Shown here in pieces: positions 44,049 to 53,372 of a stretch of DNA of 64,000 bases. Where the stretch lies: the NCBI RefSeq assembly GCF_003148805.1, contig NZ_QGGX01000004.1:279491-343490 (forward strand), written 5' to 3'. The notes below the pieces were generated by a model. The model was not told where the DNA came from. It worked only from the letters and a program-made list of their open reading frames with translations, and did no database searches. A program made the translations under genes and the position numbers. Position 1 is the stretch's first letter, and every line of letters begins with the position of its first letter. The stretch comes from Aminobacter sp. AP02 (lineage in GTDB: Bacteria; Pseudomonadota; Alphaproteobacteria; Rhizobiales; Rhizobiaceae).

Positions 44049-46526
44049 ATGGCCGCACTTCGTCCCTTTCGACATTCCGGCCCGTCCTTTGCTGATCTTG
44101 TTCCGTATGCGGGACTGATCGCCAATGGCGTCATCCTGCTTAAGGACGGGAGCCTGATGGCAGGCTGGTACTTCGCAGGCCCGGATTCGGAGAGCTCGAC
44201 CGATGCCGAGCGCAACGAGATTTCGCGTCAGATCAACGCCATCCTTTCGCGCCTTGGCTCGGGCTGGATGGTCCAGGTCGAGGCCGTGCGATTGCCGACC
44301 GTAGCTTATCCTGCAACTGCGGAGTGCCATTTTCCCGATCCCGTCACGCGTGCCATCGACGCTGAGCGACGTGCGCATTTCGAGCGGGAGAAGGGGCACT
44401 ATGAGAGCCGGCATGCGCTGATCCTGACCTATCATCCTCCGACGAGGCAACGATCGGGGTTGACCCGCTATCTTTATTCGGACCCGGAGAGCCATGCCGC
44501 AACCTATGCCGACAAGGTGCTTGAAACGTTTCAGACCGCGATCCGCGAACTCGAGCAATATCTCGCCAACGTCTTGTCCATCAGGCGAATGGAAACGCGA
44601 TCGGCCGAGGAGCGCGGCGGTTTTCTGACCTCACATTACGACGAACTGTTCCAGTTCATCCGCTTTTGCATCACGGGAGAAAACCACCCTGTGCGCCTGC
44701 CAGACATCCCGATGTATCTCGACTGGCTGGTGACGGCAGAGCTCCAGCACGGCCTGACGCCGATCGTCGAAAGCCGCTTTCTTGGCGTTGTTGCGATCGA
44801 CGGGCTTCCGGCCGAAAGTTGGCCTGGCATCCTGAACTCGCTTGACCTGATGCCGCTGACCTATCGCTGGTCGTCGCGCTTCATGTTCCTCGATGACCAG
44901 GAAGCCCGCCAAAAGCTCGAACGCACCCGCAGGAAGTGGCAGCAGAAGGTCCGGCCCTTTTTCGACCAGCTGTTCCAGACGCAGTCGCGCTCGATCGACC
45001 AGGACGCCATGACGATGGTGGCGGAGACGGAGGATGCGATCGCACAAGCCTCCTCGCAGCTTGTCGCCTATGGTTACTACACGCCTGTCATCGTGCTGTT
45101 TGACGAAAGCAGCACTCGTCTTCGCGAGAACTGTGAGGCCGTGCGTCGTCTGATCCAGGCTGAGGGCTTCGGGGCGAGAATCGAGACGCTGAATGCGACC
45201 GAGGCATTCCTGGGTTCGCTGCCCGGCAACTGGTACGCCAATGTTCGCGAGCCGCTGATCCACACACGTAACCTTTCCGATCTCATTCCACTGAATTCGG
45301 TCTGGTCCGGCAGTGCTATTGCCCCTTGCCCGTTTTATCCGCCGGCCTCTCCACCACTGATGCAGGTTGCGTCGGGCTCGACACCGTTTCGGCTGAACCT
45401 GCATGTCGAAGATGTCGGCCACACCCTCATCTTCGGGCCGACCGGATCGGGCAAGTCGACACTACTGGCGCTGATTGTGGCCCAGTTCCGGCGCTACCCC
45501 AGAGCCCAGATATTCGCCTTCGACAAGGGCCGATCGATGCTGCCGCTCACACTGGCCGCCGGCGGCGACCACTACGAGATCGGGGCCGACAGCGATGTTT
45601 CGACAGGGGAGGGGGCAAGTTCAGTTTCGGCGCTCGCCTTCTGTCCGCTTTCGGACCTCGTCACCGACGCTGACAGGGCCTTTGCGTCCGAATGGATAGA
45701 GACGCTCGTGGCGCTGCAAGGCATTTCGATCACACCTGATCATCGCAACGCGATCTCAAGGCAAGTCGCACTTTTGGCGGACGCCCGCGGACGCTCGCTC
45801 TCTGATTTCGTCTCGGGCGTTCAGATGCGCGAAATCAAGGAAGCTCTCCACCACTACACCGTCGACGGCCCGATGGGGCAATTGCTCGACGCCGAGAGCG
45901 ATGGCCTGTCGCTCGGATCGCTGCAGACCTTCGAGATCGAGCAGTTGATGAATATGGGCGAGCGCAATCTCGTGCCCGTCCTGACCCACCTTTTCCGCAA
46001 GATCGAGAAACGCTTGACTGGCGCACCGAGCCTGATCGTTCTCGACGAGGCATGGCTAATGCTGGGCCATTCGACGTTTCGCGACAAGATCAGGGAATGG
46101 CTGAAGGTGCTGCGCAAGGCCAATTGCGCCGTGGTGCTCGCCACCCAGTCGATTTCCGATGCCGAGCGCTCCGGCATCATCGATGTGCTGAAGGAATCCT
46201 GTCCAACTAAGATCTGCCTGCCTAATGGGGCTGCGCGCGAGGCAGGCACGCGTGAGTTTTACCAGCGTATCGGCTTTAACGAACGCCAGATCGAAATCGT
46301 CGCAACGGCAGTTCCCAAACGTGAATACTACGTCGCCTCGCCGGAAGGCCGCCGACTGTTCGACATGTCGCTGGGACCGCTCGCCCTGTCCTTCCTCGGC
46401 GCCACTGGCAAGCAAGATCTCCAACGCATTCTGGCCCTGAAGCGCGAACACGGCGCGGACTGGCCGATCTATTGGCTCGAAATGAGAGGAATTGGCCATG
46501 CCGCGGCATTTTTTCCATCCACATAG
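44049..46526 (+). CDS. trbE: Conjugal transfer ATPase TrbE (VirB4-type)
   Basis: An 825-aa ATPase, the largest protein of the apparatus. The N-terminal half is the CagE/VirB4 domain (residues ~1-420). The RecA-like C-terminal half has Walker A (GPTGSGKST near residue 463), Walker B (LIVLDEAWLMLG near 660) and VVLATQSISDAERS. It energises substrate transfer and pilus dynamics. Full length, with no disruption. Its last 29 bases overlap the trbJ start. Confidence 0.93.
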   Translation: MAALRPFRHSGPSFADLVPYAGLIANGVILLKDGSLMAGWYFAGPDSESSTDAERNEISRQINAILSRLGSGWMVQVEAVRLPTVAYPATAECHFPDPVTRAIDAERRAHFEREKGHYESRHALILTYHPPTRQRSGLTRYLYSDPESHAATYADKVLETFQTAIRELEQYLANVLSIRRMETRSAEERGGFLTSHYDELFQFIRFCITGENHPVRLPDIPMYLDWLVTAELQHGLTPIVESRFLGVVAIDGLPAESWPGILNSLDLMPLTYRWSSRFMFLDDQEARQKLERTRRKWQQKVRPFFDQLFQTQSRSIDQDAMTMVAETEDAIAQASSQLVAYGYYTPVIVLFDESSTRLRENCEAVRRLIQAEGFGARIETLNATEAFLGSLPGNWYANVREPLIHTRNLSDLIPLNSVWSGSAIAPCPFYPPASPPLMQVASGSTPFRLNLHVEDVGHTLIFGPTGSGKSTLLALIVAQFRRYPRAQIFAFDKGRSMLPLTLAAGGDHYEIGADSDVSTGEGASSVSALAFCPLSDLVTDADRAFASEWIETLVALQGISITPDHRNAISRQVALLADARGRSLSDFVSGVQMREIKEALHHYTVDGPMGQLLDAESDGLSLGSLQTFEIEQLMNMGERNLVPVLTHLFRKIEKRLTGAPSLIVLDEAWLMLGHSTFRDKIREWLKVLRKANCAVVLATQSISDAERSGIIDVLKESCPTKICLPNGAAREAGTREFYQRIGFNERQIEIVATAVPKREYYVASPEGRRLFDMSLGPLALSFLGATGKQDLQRILALKREHGADWPIYWLEMRGIGHAAAFFPST

Positions 46527-47307
46527 TCTGCAAATGGCCGGTACCGCGGTCATGTTCAGTGTCACCATGGTAGCGCCGGTCACAGGTCATGCCGGCGGCG
46601 TAACGGGCCAGGCGACCGAATGGACACAGCTCGCCAACAATGCCGAGTTGATCGCGCTCGTCGGCAAGTCGGCCGATCAGGTCAACAACCAGGTCAAGCA
46701 GATCACGCAATTGGCCGAGCAGATCCAGAACCAGCTCAACATCTACAACAACCTGCTCCAAAACACCGCCCGGCTGCCAAAGCATATGTGGGGACAGGTC
46801 GAAGGCGACCTTCGGAAGCTGCAATCCATCGTCGGGCAAGGACAGGGCATCGCGTTCTCGATGGGAAACATCGATGACGTGCTGAAGCAGCGCTTCCAGA
46901 GCTTTGCCGATTTCAAGACCGGCCTCGCCGATGGCCAGACATTTTCCGACAACTACCAGACCTGGTCGACCACGAACCGCGACACCATCGCTGGTACGCT
47001 GAAGGCGGCAGGGCTTACGGCTGACCAGTTCACCTCCGAGGAAGCGACAATGAGCTCTCTCCGCGCCATGTCGGAGACATCGGACGGCCAGATGAAAGCG
47101 CTTCAGGTAGGCCACCAGATAGCGGCCCAGCAGGTAGCGCAATTCCAGAAGCTGCGCGGGCTGGTCTCGCAACAGACCACAATGATGGGGACCTGGTTCC
47201 AGTCCAGACAGGCTGACAAGGACCTCGCCCAAGCACGGCGCGAGAACTTCTTCAATTCGCCGCTGCCCAATGTGCGGGGCGGCCAAATGATGGAGCCGCG
47301 CTGGTGA
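46498..47307 (+). CDS. trbJ: Conjugal transfer protein TrbJ (VirB5-type)
   Basis: A 269-aa periplasmic protein with a signal peptide (AGTAVMFSVTMVAPVTGHAGG, cleavage after about residue 32) and a helical, Gln/Asn-rich body (QVNNQVKQITQLAEQIQNQL, IYNNLLQNTARL), typical of TrbJ. It is thought to act at the pilus tip or base. The C-terminus ends NVRGGQMMEPRW, a tail almost repeated at the end of the next product, TrbK. It overlaps trbE (29 bp) and trbK. Confidence 0.9.
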   Translation: MPRHFFHPHSLQMAGTAVMFSVTMVAPVTGHAGGVTGQATEWTQLANNAELIALVGKSADQVNNQVKQITQLAEQIQNQLNIYNNLLQNTARLPKHMWGQVEGDLRKLQSIVGQGQGIAFSMGNIDDVLKQRFQSFADFKTGLADGQTFSDNYQTWSTTNRDTIAGTLKAAGLTADQFTSEEATMSSLRAMSETSDGQMKALQVGHQIAAQQVAQFQKLRGLVSQQTTMMGTWFQSRQADKDLAQARRENFFNSPLPNVRGGQMMEPRW

Positions 47308-47528
47308 ACGCTTCCATGCTCATTGGAATATCGATCGGCATCGCAATCAGCCTCTGCGCAGGCAGCGCCCTCTGGATGCTGCAGCAACCCTCTCCGGTGG
47401 ATGAGGCACCCGCACCCATCTCGGAAAGGGCACGCAGGGAGCATGCTGAAAGGTTGTTCGGCGGAGTTCCCGATCGGAACGTGCGCGGCGGCCAGGAGAT
47501 GAGGCCGCGATGGCAACCGTCAAGCTAG
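47304..47528 (+). CDS. trbK: Entry-exclusion-type protein TrbK
   Basis: A 74-aa protein with an N-terminal hydrophobic segment (MLIGISIGIAISLCAGSALWML) that would anchor it in the inner membrane, then a short charged region. Its position between trbJ and trbL and its size match the TrbK entry-exclusion protein, which limits repeat transfer into a cell that already holds the element. The tail [18 protein letters not shown] resembles the TrbJ tail. It starts at GTG overlapping the trbJ stop, with an ATG five codons in as alternative, and overlaps trbL by 19 bp. Confidence 0.75.
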   Translation: MNASMLIGISIGIAISLCAGSALWMLQQPSPVDEAPAPISERARREHAERLFGGVPDRNVRGGQEMRPRWQPSS

Positions 47529-48700
47529 TCGGCAGGCATCAACTCGCTTTCGCGGTGATCGGTGCACTCCTCATCGCCTGCGCACCTGCGCTCGCGCAAC
47601 AAGGATCTGTACTGACGACCCTGGAGAACCAGGTCGTGACGGCCGCGCGGGGTTGGCAAACAACGGTCATGAATGCCGCCCGTTCGCTATTCTGGATCCT
47701 CGCCGGCATCGAGGTTGCGATTGCAGCGGTCTGGCTTGCGATCAATACAGCCTCGCTCGACAGCTGGTTTGCGGAGCTCGTGCGCCGGATCATGTTCATC
47801 GGCTTGTTCGCATTCATCCTCGATCAGGGCCCGAGCTTCGCAAGAGCGGTCGTCGACAGCCTGTTTCAGATCGGCGCCAGTGGCGGATCGGCGTCACCCG
47901 CCAATATCTTCGACGCCGGCATCCGCGTTGCCTCGAAGATGTCTGAACAGGCAAAATTCGGCCTGTTCGAAGACAATGCGCTGGCGATAGCCGCCGTCTT
48001 CGCAATGGTCGTGGTGGTCGTCTGTTTCAGCCTGGTCGCGGCGATCTTCGTCGCGGTGCTCGTCGAGATGTATGTCGGCCTTCTCGCTGGCATGATCATG
48101 CTCGGCCTTGGCGGGTCGTCCTTCACCAAGGATTTTGCCGTGCGCTACCTCATCTATGCCTTCTCGGTCGGGATGAAGCTCATGGCGCTGGTGATGATCG
48201 CCCGGATCGGCTCGGAAGTGCTGATCGGCCTGGCAGAAGCACCGACGGCAAAGTCAGAACAGTTTGTCACCACGCTGGCCATCGCCGGAATAGCCGTCGT
48301 GGTGTTCATCATCGCCATGTACGTCCCCGCCATCCTTCAGGGTGTTGTGCAAGGAGTTTCCGTTTCCGGCGGCATGGAAGCGATACGTCATGGTGGGCAC
48401 GCAGCGACTTTCGCCGCTGGCGGTGCCGTTCTTGGCGCAGGTGCCGTTGCGAGCGGCGCTACGGCGGCAAGTGCGGCCCGGGCGGGCGGCGCTTCCATGG
48501 CCGGAGCAGCCATGCGCGGCATGGCATCCGGGATCGGTAGTGCCGGATGGGCTGCGGCATCGGCGGCCAAGGAAAAAGCAATTGCAGCACCGGGAGCCCA
48601 TGCCGGGTCTCTGCTCGGGCTCGCCAACGCCAAACTCGACCAGGGCCGGCCGTCCGGCAGGACCATCCCTGCACCACAGCCGCTCGATGAGAAGAACTAG
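47510..48700 (+). CDS. trbL: Conjugal transfer protein TrbL (VirB6-type)
   Basis: This 396-aa polytopic membrane protein has a signal-like N-terminus ([18 protein letters not shown]), at least five further helices including [20 protein letters not shown] and [20 protein letters not shown], and a long Ala/Gly-rich C-terminal cytoplasmic tail from about residue 300. VirB6/TrbL proteins form part of the inner-membrane channel. A 17-bp gap follows before trbF. Confidence 0.9.
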   Translation: MATVKLVGRHQLAFAVIGALLIACAPALAQQGSVLTTLENQVVTAARGWQTTVMNAARSLFWILAGIEVAIAAVWLAINTASLDSWFAELVRRIMFIGLFAFILDQGPSFARAVVDSLFQIGASGGSASPANIFDAGIRVASKMSEQAKFGLFEDNALAIAAVFAMVVVVVCFSLVAAIFVAVLVEMYVGLLAGMIMLGLGGSSFTKDFAVRYLIYAFSVGMKLMALVMIARIGSEVLIGLAEAPTAKSEQFVTTLAIAGIAVVVFIIAMYVPAILQGVVQGVSVSGGMEAIRHGGHAATFAAGGAVLGAGAVASGATAASAARAGGASMAGAAMRGMASGIGSAGWAAASAAKEKAIAAPGAHAGSLLGLANAKLDQGRPSGRTIPAPQPLDEKN

Positions 48701-48717
48701 CCCGGAAAGAACCCCTC

Positions 48718-49380
48718 ATGGCCGAGCGCAAACCGCCCGAAAATCCCTATCTCGCAGCACGCCAGGAATGGAACGAGCGCTATGGCTCATATGTGAAGGC
48801 GGCCGCCGGCTGGCGTATCGTCGGCATCACGGGAATGCTCATGGCGGTGATCGGATTCGCCTATGCGCTGTTCCAGAGCACTCAAGTCAAACTAATCCCC
48901 TACATCGTTGAAGTCGACAAGCTTGGAACCTCGGCACATGCGGGCTACCCGCAGCAGATCGAATATGCCGACACACGTGTCGTCCGCGCCGCCCTGGGCA
49001 GCTTCGTCTCCAATTTCCGCAGCGTGACCCCGGATGCGGTCGTGCAGAAGCAGTACATCGACCGTACGTACGCGCTCTTGAGGACGTCAGACCCCGCGAC
49101 CGAGAAGGTCAATGCGTGGTTCCGCTCAAGTTCGCCCTTCGACAAGGCCAGGACCGCAACCGTTGCCATCGAGGTCAACAACATCGTTGCTCTGTCACCG
49201 CAGTCGTTCCAGCTCGACTGGACCGAGTTCGAACGCGACCGCAAGGGCAAGGAGACGGCCGTGCGCCGCTTCCGCGGCATCGCGACCGTCACACTGACCC
49301 CACCACAGGATGAGGGCGTCATCCGGCTCAACCCTATCGGTCTCTACCTCCGCGACTTCGACTGGACCGCGCAGCTATGA
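48718..49380 (+). CDS. trbF: Conjugal transfer protein TrbF (VirB8-type)
   Basis: This 220-aa protein has a short cytoplasmic N-terminus with the [18 protein letters not shown] motif, one transmembrane helix ([21 protein letters not shown]) and a periplasmic NTF2-like VirB8 domain ending [16 protein letters not shown]. It bridges inner and outer parts of the secretion channel. The stop overlaps trbG (4 bp). Confidence 0.93.
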   Translation: MAERKPPENPYLAARQEWNERYGSYVKAAAGWRIVGITGMLMAVIGFAYALFQSTQVKLIPYIVEVDKLGTSAHAGYPQQIEYADTRVVRAALGSFVSNFRSVTPDAVVQKQYIDRTYALLRTSDPATEKVNAWFRSSSPFDKARTATVAIEVNNIVALSPQSFQLDWTEFERDRKGKETAVRRFRGIATVTLTPPQDEGVIRLNPIGLYLRDFDWTAQL

Positions 49381-50249
49381 AAGGCATAGCCCAACTCATG
49401 ATCATTGCCACCAGACCCGTCGGTGCAACTCTCACCCTCGTGACCACGTTTGTCGCCGCACTCGCCGCCGCCGCTCCAGTCTTCATTCCGAAAGCCTATG
49501 CCGAGGGCATGAGTGCCAACGAGCAAAGGGGGACCGGAATTTCCGGGCAATGGCGCGGAAAGAAAGGCCTCGTCACCAAGGGCGCCGACGGCAAGGTGGT
49601 CTTCCTCTATGGTGAGATACAGCCCTCAGTCGTCTGTTCGCCGCTGCAGGTTTGCGACATCGAGCTTCAGGCAGGCGAAGCGGTGCGTGACGTATTGGTC
49701 GGCGATACGGTGCGCTGGAAGGTAGAACCAGCGACCTCCGGCGCCATCGGCGGGCAGGCGATCCACCTGATCGTCAAGCCGTCCGAACCGGATCTTGTTA
49801 CGTCGATGGTGGTGACGACCTCGCGGCGAACCTACCACATCCAGCTGAAGTCGCATGAGCACCAATATATGGCGCGTGTCGGGTTTGAGTATCCGGAAGA
49901 TGTGAGTGCGAAACTTGCCGACATGAACGCACGGCTTGAGGCAAGCCTTATTCCGGGCGCCGGTGTTCCAGCCGAGCAGTTGAACTTTGCCTACTCAATC
50001 TCCGGCAATGCGCGCTGGCGCCCGACGCGGGTCTATTCCGACGGAACCAAGACCTACATCCAGTTTCCGCGATCAGTCTCCGGTCAGGATGCACCGGTAC
50101 TGTTCGTTGTCTCAGGGGGTGAGAACCGCGTCGTCAACTATCGGATGAAAGCCGACATGATGGTGGTTGACTATCATGTGGAGCGCGCCGTCCTTGTCTC
50201 AGGCGTCGGCTGGAAACAGGAGAAGATCACCATCAGGCGAGGGCGTTAG
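49377..50249 (+). CDS. trbG: Conjugal transfer protein TrbG (VirB9-type)
   Basis: This 290-aa periplasmic/outer-membrane core protein has a signal peptide ([22 protein letters not shown]), a VirB9/TrbG N-domain ([30 protein letters not shown]) with two cysteines, and a C-terminal part ([39 protein letters not shown]) that joins TrbI and TrbH in the core complex. The start overlaps the trbF stop; trbH starts one base after its stop. Confidence 0.93.
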   Translation: MKGIAQLMIIATRPVGATLTLVTTFVAALAAAAPVFIPKAYAEGMSANEQRGTGISGQWRGKKGLVTKGADGKVVFLYGEIQPSVVCSPLQVCDIELQAGEAVRDVLVGDTVRWKVEPATSGAIGGQAIHLIVKPSEPDLVTSMVVTTSRRTYHIQLKSHEHQYMARVGFEYPEDVSAKLADMNARLEASLIPGAGVPAEQLNFAYSISGNARWRPTRVYSDGTKTYIQFPRSVSGQDAPVLFVVSGGENRVVNYRMKADMMVVDYHVERAVLVSGVGWKQEKITIRRGR

Positions 50250-50250
50250 G

Positions 50251-50685
50251 ATGCGCCGCACCTTTGCCGTTCTGCTTCTCACGTGCGCAGTTGCCGGTTG
50301 TCAGACGTCCACCGGCAACGGCTTGGTGGCCAGTTCAGCGCCGCCTGAGATTACAGGATCCGCTGCCAGCGCCATTGCGGGCGACATGGTGACCAAGCTT
50401 GCCGAGCAGATCGGCCCGGCCAACGGCACTATCATCATGAAACCTGACAGCTCGCCCTTCGGCCAGGCGCTTGAAGCTTCACTGAAAAGTTGGGGGTATG
50501 CTGTCGCCACGGACCAGAAAACGGACGGCCAGAAAGAGATCGCGCTTGCCTATGTCGTCGACAGCCACGAGGGGCAGGTACTGGTGCGCATGTCGACCAG
50601 CACGGTTGAACTCGGACGTGCATACCGAACGACAATGTCGGGTGCATCTCCTGCAAGTCCGCTCTCGGTCATGCGCCGCGGATAG
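50251..50685 (+). CDS. trbH: Conjugal transfer lipoprotein TrbH
   Basis: A 144-aa lipoprotein whose signal peptide ends in the lipobox VAGC ([15 protein letters not shown]), so the mature protein starts at Cys17 and is held in the outer membrane. The rest ([39 protein letters not shown]) matches TrbH of rhizobial elements. It probably plays the VirB7-like role of stabilising TrbG. trbI follows after a short purine-rich spacer. Confidence 0.85.
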   Translation: MRRTFAVLLLTCAVAGCQTSTGNGLVASSAPPEITGSAASAIAGDMVTKLAEQIGPANGTIIMKPDSSPFGQALEASLKSWGYAVATDQKTDGQKEIALAYVVDSHEGQVLVRMSTSTVELGRAYRTTMSGASPASPLSVMRRG

Positions 50686-50710
50686 GGGAGGGGAAGCATG
50701 GTTCAAATCC

Positions 50711-51994
50711 TTGAAGCTTGGCGGTGCGCCAAACGAGGAGAGCGGTATCCGCCGCATCAACCGCTTGCCGGTCGTCATCGCAGCCGTGCTTGTGATGCTG
50801 GTCCTCGCCCTGATCATCTTTGGCCTGACATCGCGCGGCCTGTTCTTTCGGGGCAACGAGGGCATTGACCCAGCCTCAAGCAATTCGGCGTCGACATATG
50901 CCGACCAGCTGAAACGGGGCGTGTCGGACGGCATCATCGGTGAGCCGATAGAAGCAGTCGTGCTCCAACCTGTGCCGGCTGGACCAGCGGAGACGCAGAA
51001 AGTGGCCGACGATCCTTTCGTACACCGACCACAAGGCGAAGAGCAATCTGCCGAGCAGGGCGAAGCCGAGACGGTCTGGAAGGCCCGTCTCGAGCGCGAG
51101 CAGCGCGAACAGTACATTCGCGAGCGCCATCGCCAGAAGATGGCGCGCATGCAGGCCAATGATGCCGCCTACGACTCGCCGCTCACCATCAGCCTAAACA
51201 AGCTGGAACAACCCACGGAGGAAGAGCAGCCAAGCGGTCCCGCAAATGCATCCGCAACCGCTCCCTCGACTACCAATTTTTACGCTGCCGCACTTAGGGC
51301 AGGCATCGGGGGGCAGAACCACGATCCGAATGGCCAGCGCGCCAAGGCAGACTTTTTCAACGCCGACATGAGGGAACTTGGCTACCTGCCAAACAAGCTC
51401 GTGCCGCAGCAATCGCCCTATGAACTGAAGCGCGGTTCGGTAATACCGGCGACGCTGATCACCGGCATCAATTCGGATTTGCCCGGCCGCATCACCGGCC
51501 AGGTCAGTCAAAACGTCTATGACAGCGCCACCGGTCATCGTCTGCTCATTCCCCAGGGCACCAAGCTCTTTGGCCGTTACGATGCCGAGGTTTCATTCGG
51601 CCAATCGCGCGTACTGGTGATCTGGACCGATATCGTCTTTCCGAATGGGGCGACTTTGCAGATCGACGGCATGGCTGGCACCGACGCGCAAGGCAATGGC
51701 GGCTTCAGGGACAAGGTTGACAACCACTACTTCAAGACATTCGGCTCGGCGATCCTGCTCGGGATCATTGGGACAGGCATCGACATGGCCGTCCCGAAAT
51801 CCTCCACGCGCGCTAACCATGACAGCGCATCAGACGCTGCCCGGCGGAACTTCGCTGAGACCTTCGGGCGCGTGGCAGAGCGTACCATCAGCAAGAACCT
51901 CGACGTCCAACCGACCCTCGAAATCCGACCCGGCTACAAGTTTAACGTTCTCGTCGACCAGGACATTATCTTTCCGAGTGCTTATCGAGGTTAA
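50711..51994 (+). CDS. trbI: Conjugal transfer protein TrbI (VirB10-type), start in doubt
   Basis: This ~427-aa protein has one inner-membrane helix (LPVVIAAVLVMLVLALIIFGL), a Pro/Gln-rich periplasmic stretch and a C-terminal VirB10 beta-barrel-type domain (VIPATLITGINSDLPGRITGQVSQNVYDSATGHRLLIPQGTKLFG). The natural start is probably the ATG at 50698, which has GGGGAGGGGAAG just before it, but that ATG is one base out of frame with the body. An extra A near 50707 would explain it, as the family normally begins MVQSLKLGG. The in-frame alternative is the TTG at 50711. It is the last gene of the operon. Confidence 0.85.
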   Translation: MKLGGAPNEESGIRRINRLPVVIAAVLVMLVLALIIFGLTSRGLFFRGNEGIDPASSNSASTYADQLKRGVSDGIIGEPIEAVVLQPVPAGPAETQKVADDPFVHRPQGEEQSAEQGEAETVWKARLEREQREQYIRERHRQKMARMQANDAAYDSPLTISLNKLEQPTEEEQPSGPANASATAPSTTNFYAAALRAGIGGQNHDPNGQRAKADFFNADMRELGYLPNKLVPQQSPYELKRGSVIPATLITGINSDLPGRITGQVSQNVYDSATGHRLLIPQGTKLFGRYDAEVSFGQSRVLVIWTDIVFPNGATLQIDGMAGTDAQGNGGFRDKVDNHYFKTFGSAILLGIIGTGIDMAVPKSSTRANHDSASDAARRNFAETFGRVAERTISKNLDVQPTLEIRPGYKFNVLVDQDIIFPSAYRG

Positions 51995-52001
51995 GGCTAT
52001 G

Positions 52002-52039
52002 GGCTGAGGTCAAGATGGCCCTCCATCCTGGCCTCAGCC
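52002..52039 (+). terminator. Hairpin at the end of the trb operon
   Basis: GGCTGAGG (52002-52009) and CCTCAGCC (52032-52039) form a perfect 8-bp stem, extended inside by near-perfect pairing of GATGG with CCATC, giving a long stem around a CCCT loop. It starts 7 bases after the trbI stop. No T-tract follows, so it could end transcription with Rho or protect the message end. Confidence 0.6.
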
Positions 52040-52442
52040 TCGCAGCCACCTTGGAAAATGGCGCGATCAGGCTTTACTGGCGGACACTGTCATCGCTGTT
52101 CAGCCCCGAACTCCTCCAAAGGTTCGCCGCAATTGCCGACAGGCGCGGTCATCCAACATTTTTGCTACGCCCGTTGGTTATAAGAAAATTGCGGAAATCG
52201 TATAGCTTGCTTCGCAGGGGCGCTTCAGCACGTCTCGATCACGAAAAAGCTGCGTCCAGAAAGCCCTATCGCGATTTAGGCCGGCGACCGGGCAGGCTCA
52301 TGCACATCGCCTGCCGCGTCCGGCGCCTTCATGAATGATTAGAGCTGTCAATCGCCAAATCATGCGATTGCGTGTCATTGCCCGTTCGATACCTCAGACA
52401 TTGTGAAGTCTTTACAACAATTTCTGAGACCGGAGGCAGACC
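52040..52442. other. Region between trbI and traR; inverted repeat at 52349-52370
   Basis: About 400 bp. A 107-codon frame from 52015 starts inside the trb terminator hairpin and has no recognisable product, so I do not call it. CAATCGC (52349-52355) and GCGATTG (52364-52370) form a perfect 7-bp inverted repeat with an 8-bp spacer, about 75-95 bp before the traR start. It is a candidate operator for TraR autoregulation or another regulator. Confidence 0.5.
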
Positions 52443-53144
52443 TTGGACGGACAGATAACGTCACTCATTGATGCTCTGGACACATCGAACGACCAACGAT
52501 CGATCCGCAATGCGTTGAAATCATTCTCGCTTGCCTGCGGCTTCGAACGCTTCGCCTATTTCGAGATGACGTCGAAAGAGATTTCAACGATCAACAGCTT
52601 TCCACTCGAGTGGCAGCATGACTACCTGCGAAGCCAGTTTGCGCGTATCGACCCGGTCATTACGATGGCAAAGCGTCTCATGCAGATGTTCACCTGGACT
52701 GCCAAGGATTGGCCTAGCCGCCATCTCTCGAGTGAAGAAAAGCGGTTTCGCTCCATGGCCAAGCAATACGGCCTCTGCTCCGGGGTCTCTATTCCGGTGC
52801 ATGGCAGCTATGGCAGCTTACTGATGCTGTCACTGACGTCTGCCCAGGCAACAAATCCGACGCTTGGCAGTGTGGCACGCGCAGAACAGGCCGTCCTCTA
52901 CATACACCATCGACTGCGGGCTATCGCAGACTCCGAACTCATGAATTGCTCGCTTACACTGTCGTCTCAAGAGGCCGTATGTTTGAAATGGGCGGCGAAG
53001 GGAAAGTACATGCGTGAGATCTCGCTCATTACAAATCTTCAGTACCGAACCGTCCAATTCTATCTGGACAACGCCCGCAAGAAACTTGACGCGACCAATT
53101 TGGTGGAGGCCGTTTCGATCGCAAAAGACAAAGGAATTATCTGA
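52443..53144 (+). CDS. traR: LuxR-family quorum-sensing regulator, TraR-like
   Basis: This 233-aa protein has an N-terminal autoinducer-binding domain (about residues 10-165) and a C-terminal LuxR helix-turn-helix (LSSQEAVCLKWAAKGKYMREI...). Trp57, Tyr61, Asp70 and Trp85 fall at the same numbers as the AHL-contact residues I recall for Agrobacterium TraR, with the conserved Gly at 114. This strongly suggests it binds an acyl-homoserine lactone. GGAGG lies before the TTG start at 52443. It probably activates the trb operon; neither TraI nor the antiactivator TraM is encoded in this window. Confidence 0.82.
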   Translation: MDGQITSLIDALDTSNDQRSIRNALKSFSLACGFERFAYFEMTSKEISTINSFPLEWQHDYLRSQFARIDPVITMAKRLMQMFTWTAKDWPSRHLSSEEKRFRSMAKQYGLCSGVSIPVHGSYGSLLMLSLTSAQATNPTLGSVARAEQAVLYIHHRLRAIADSELMNCSLTLSSQEAVCLKWAAKGKYMREISLITNLQYRTVQFYLDNARKKLDATNLVEAVSIAKDKGII

Positions 53145-53372
53145 CGAAATGTAGCATGCGTCTGAATGTATTCACCTATGCTATCTACGCTGCATACCAA
53201 CGCGCTGGACCGCATGGGTTGAAAAGCAGATACGGGATTGATGGTGCTGGCCACTGCACCAAGGGCGCAGCGTTACATTAGTGGCCACTGCTTCAATGGG
53301 CGATTTCCTGACGTGTTGACTCTGTTTGCTACTCGTTCGAGTAATGGCGTCTATCAAACGAGGGCGACACAT

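Noticed and set aside
52015..52338. 107-codon open frame after trbI
   Set aside because: Its ATG lies inside the hairpin that ends the trb operon, the product is an Arg-rich sequence with no recognisable domain, and codon use worsens along the frame.
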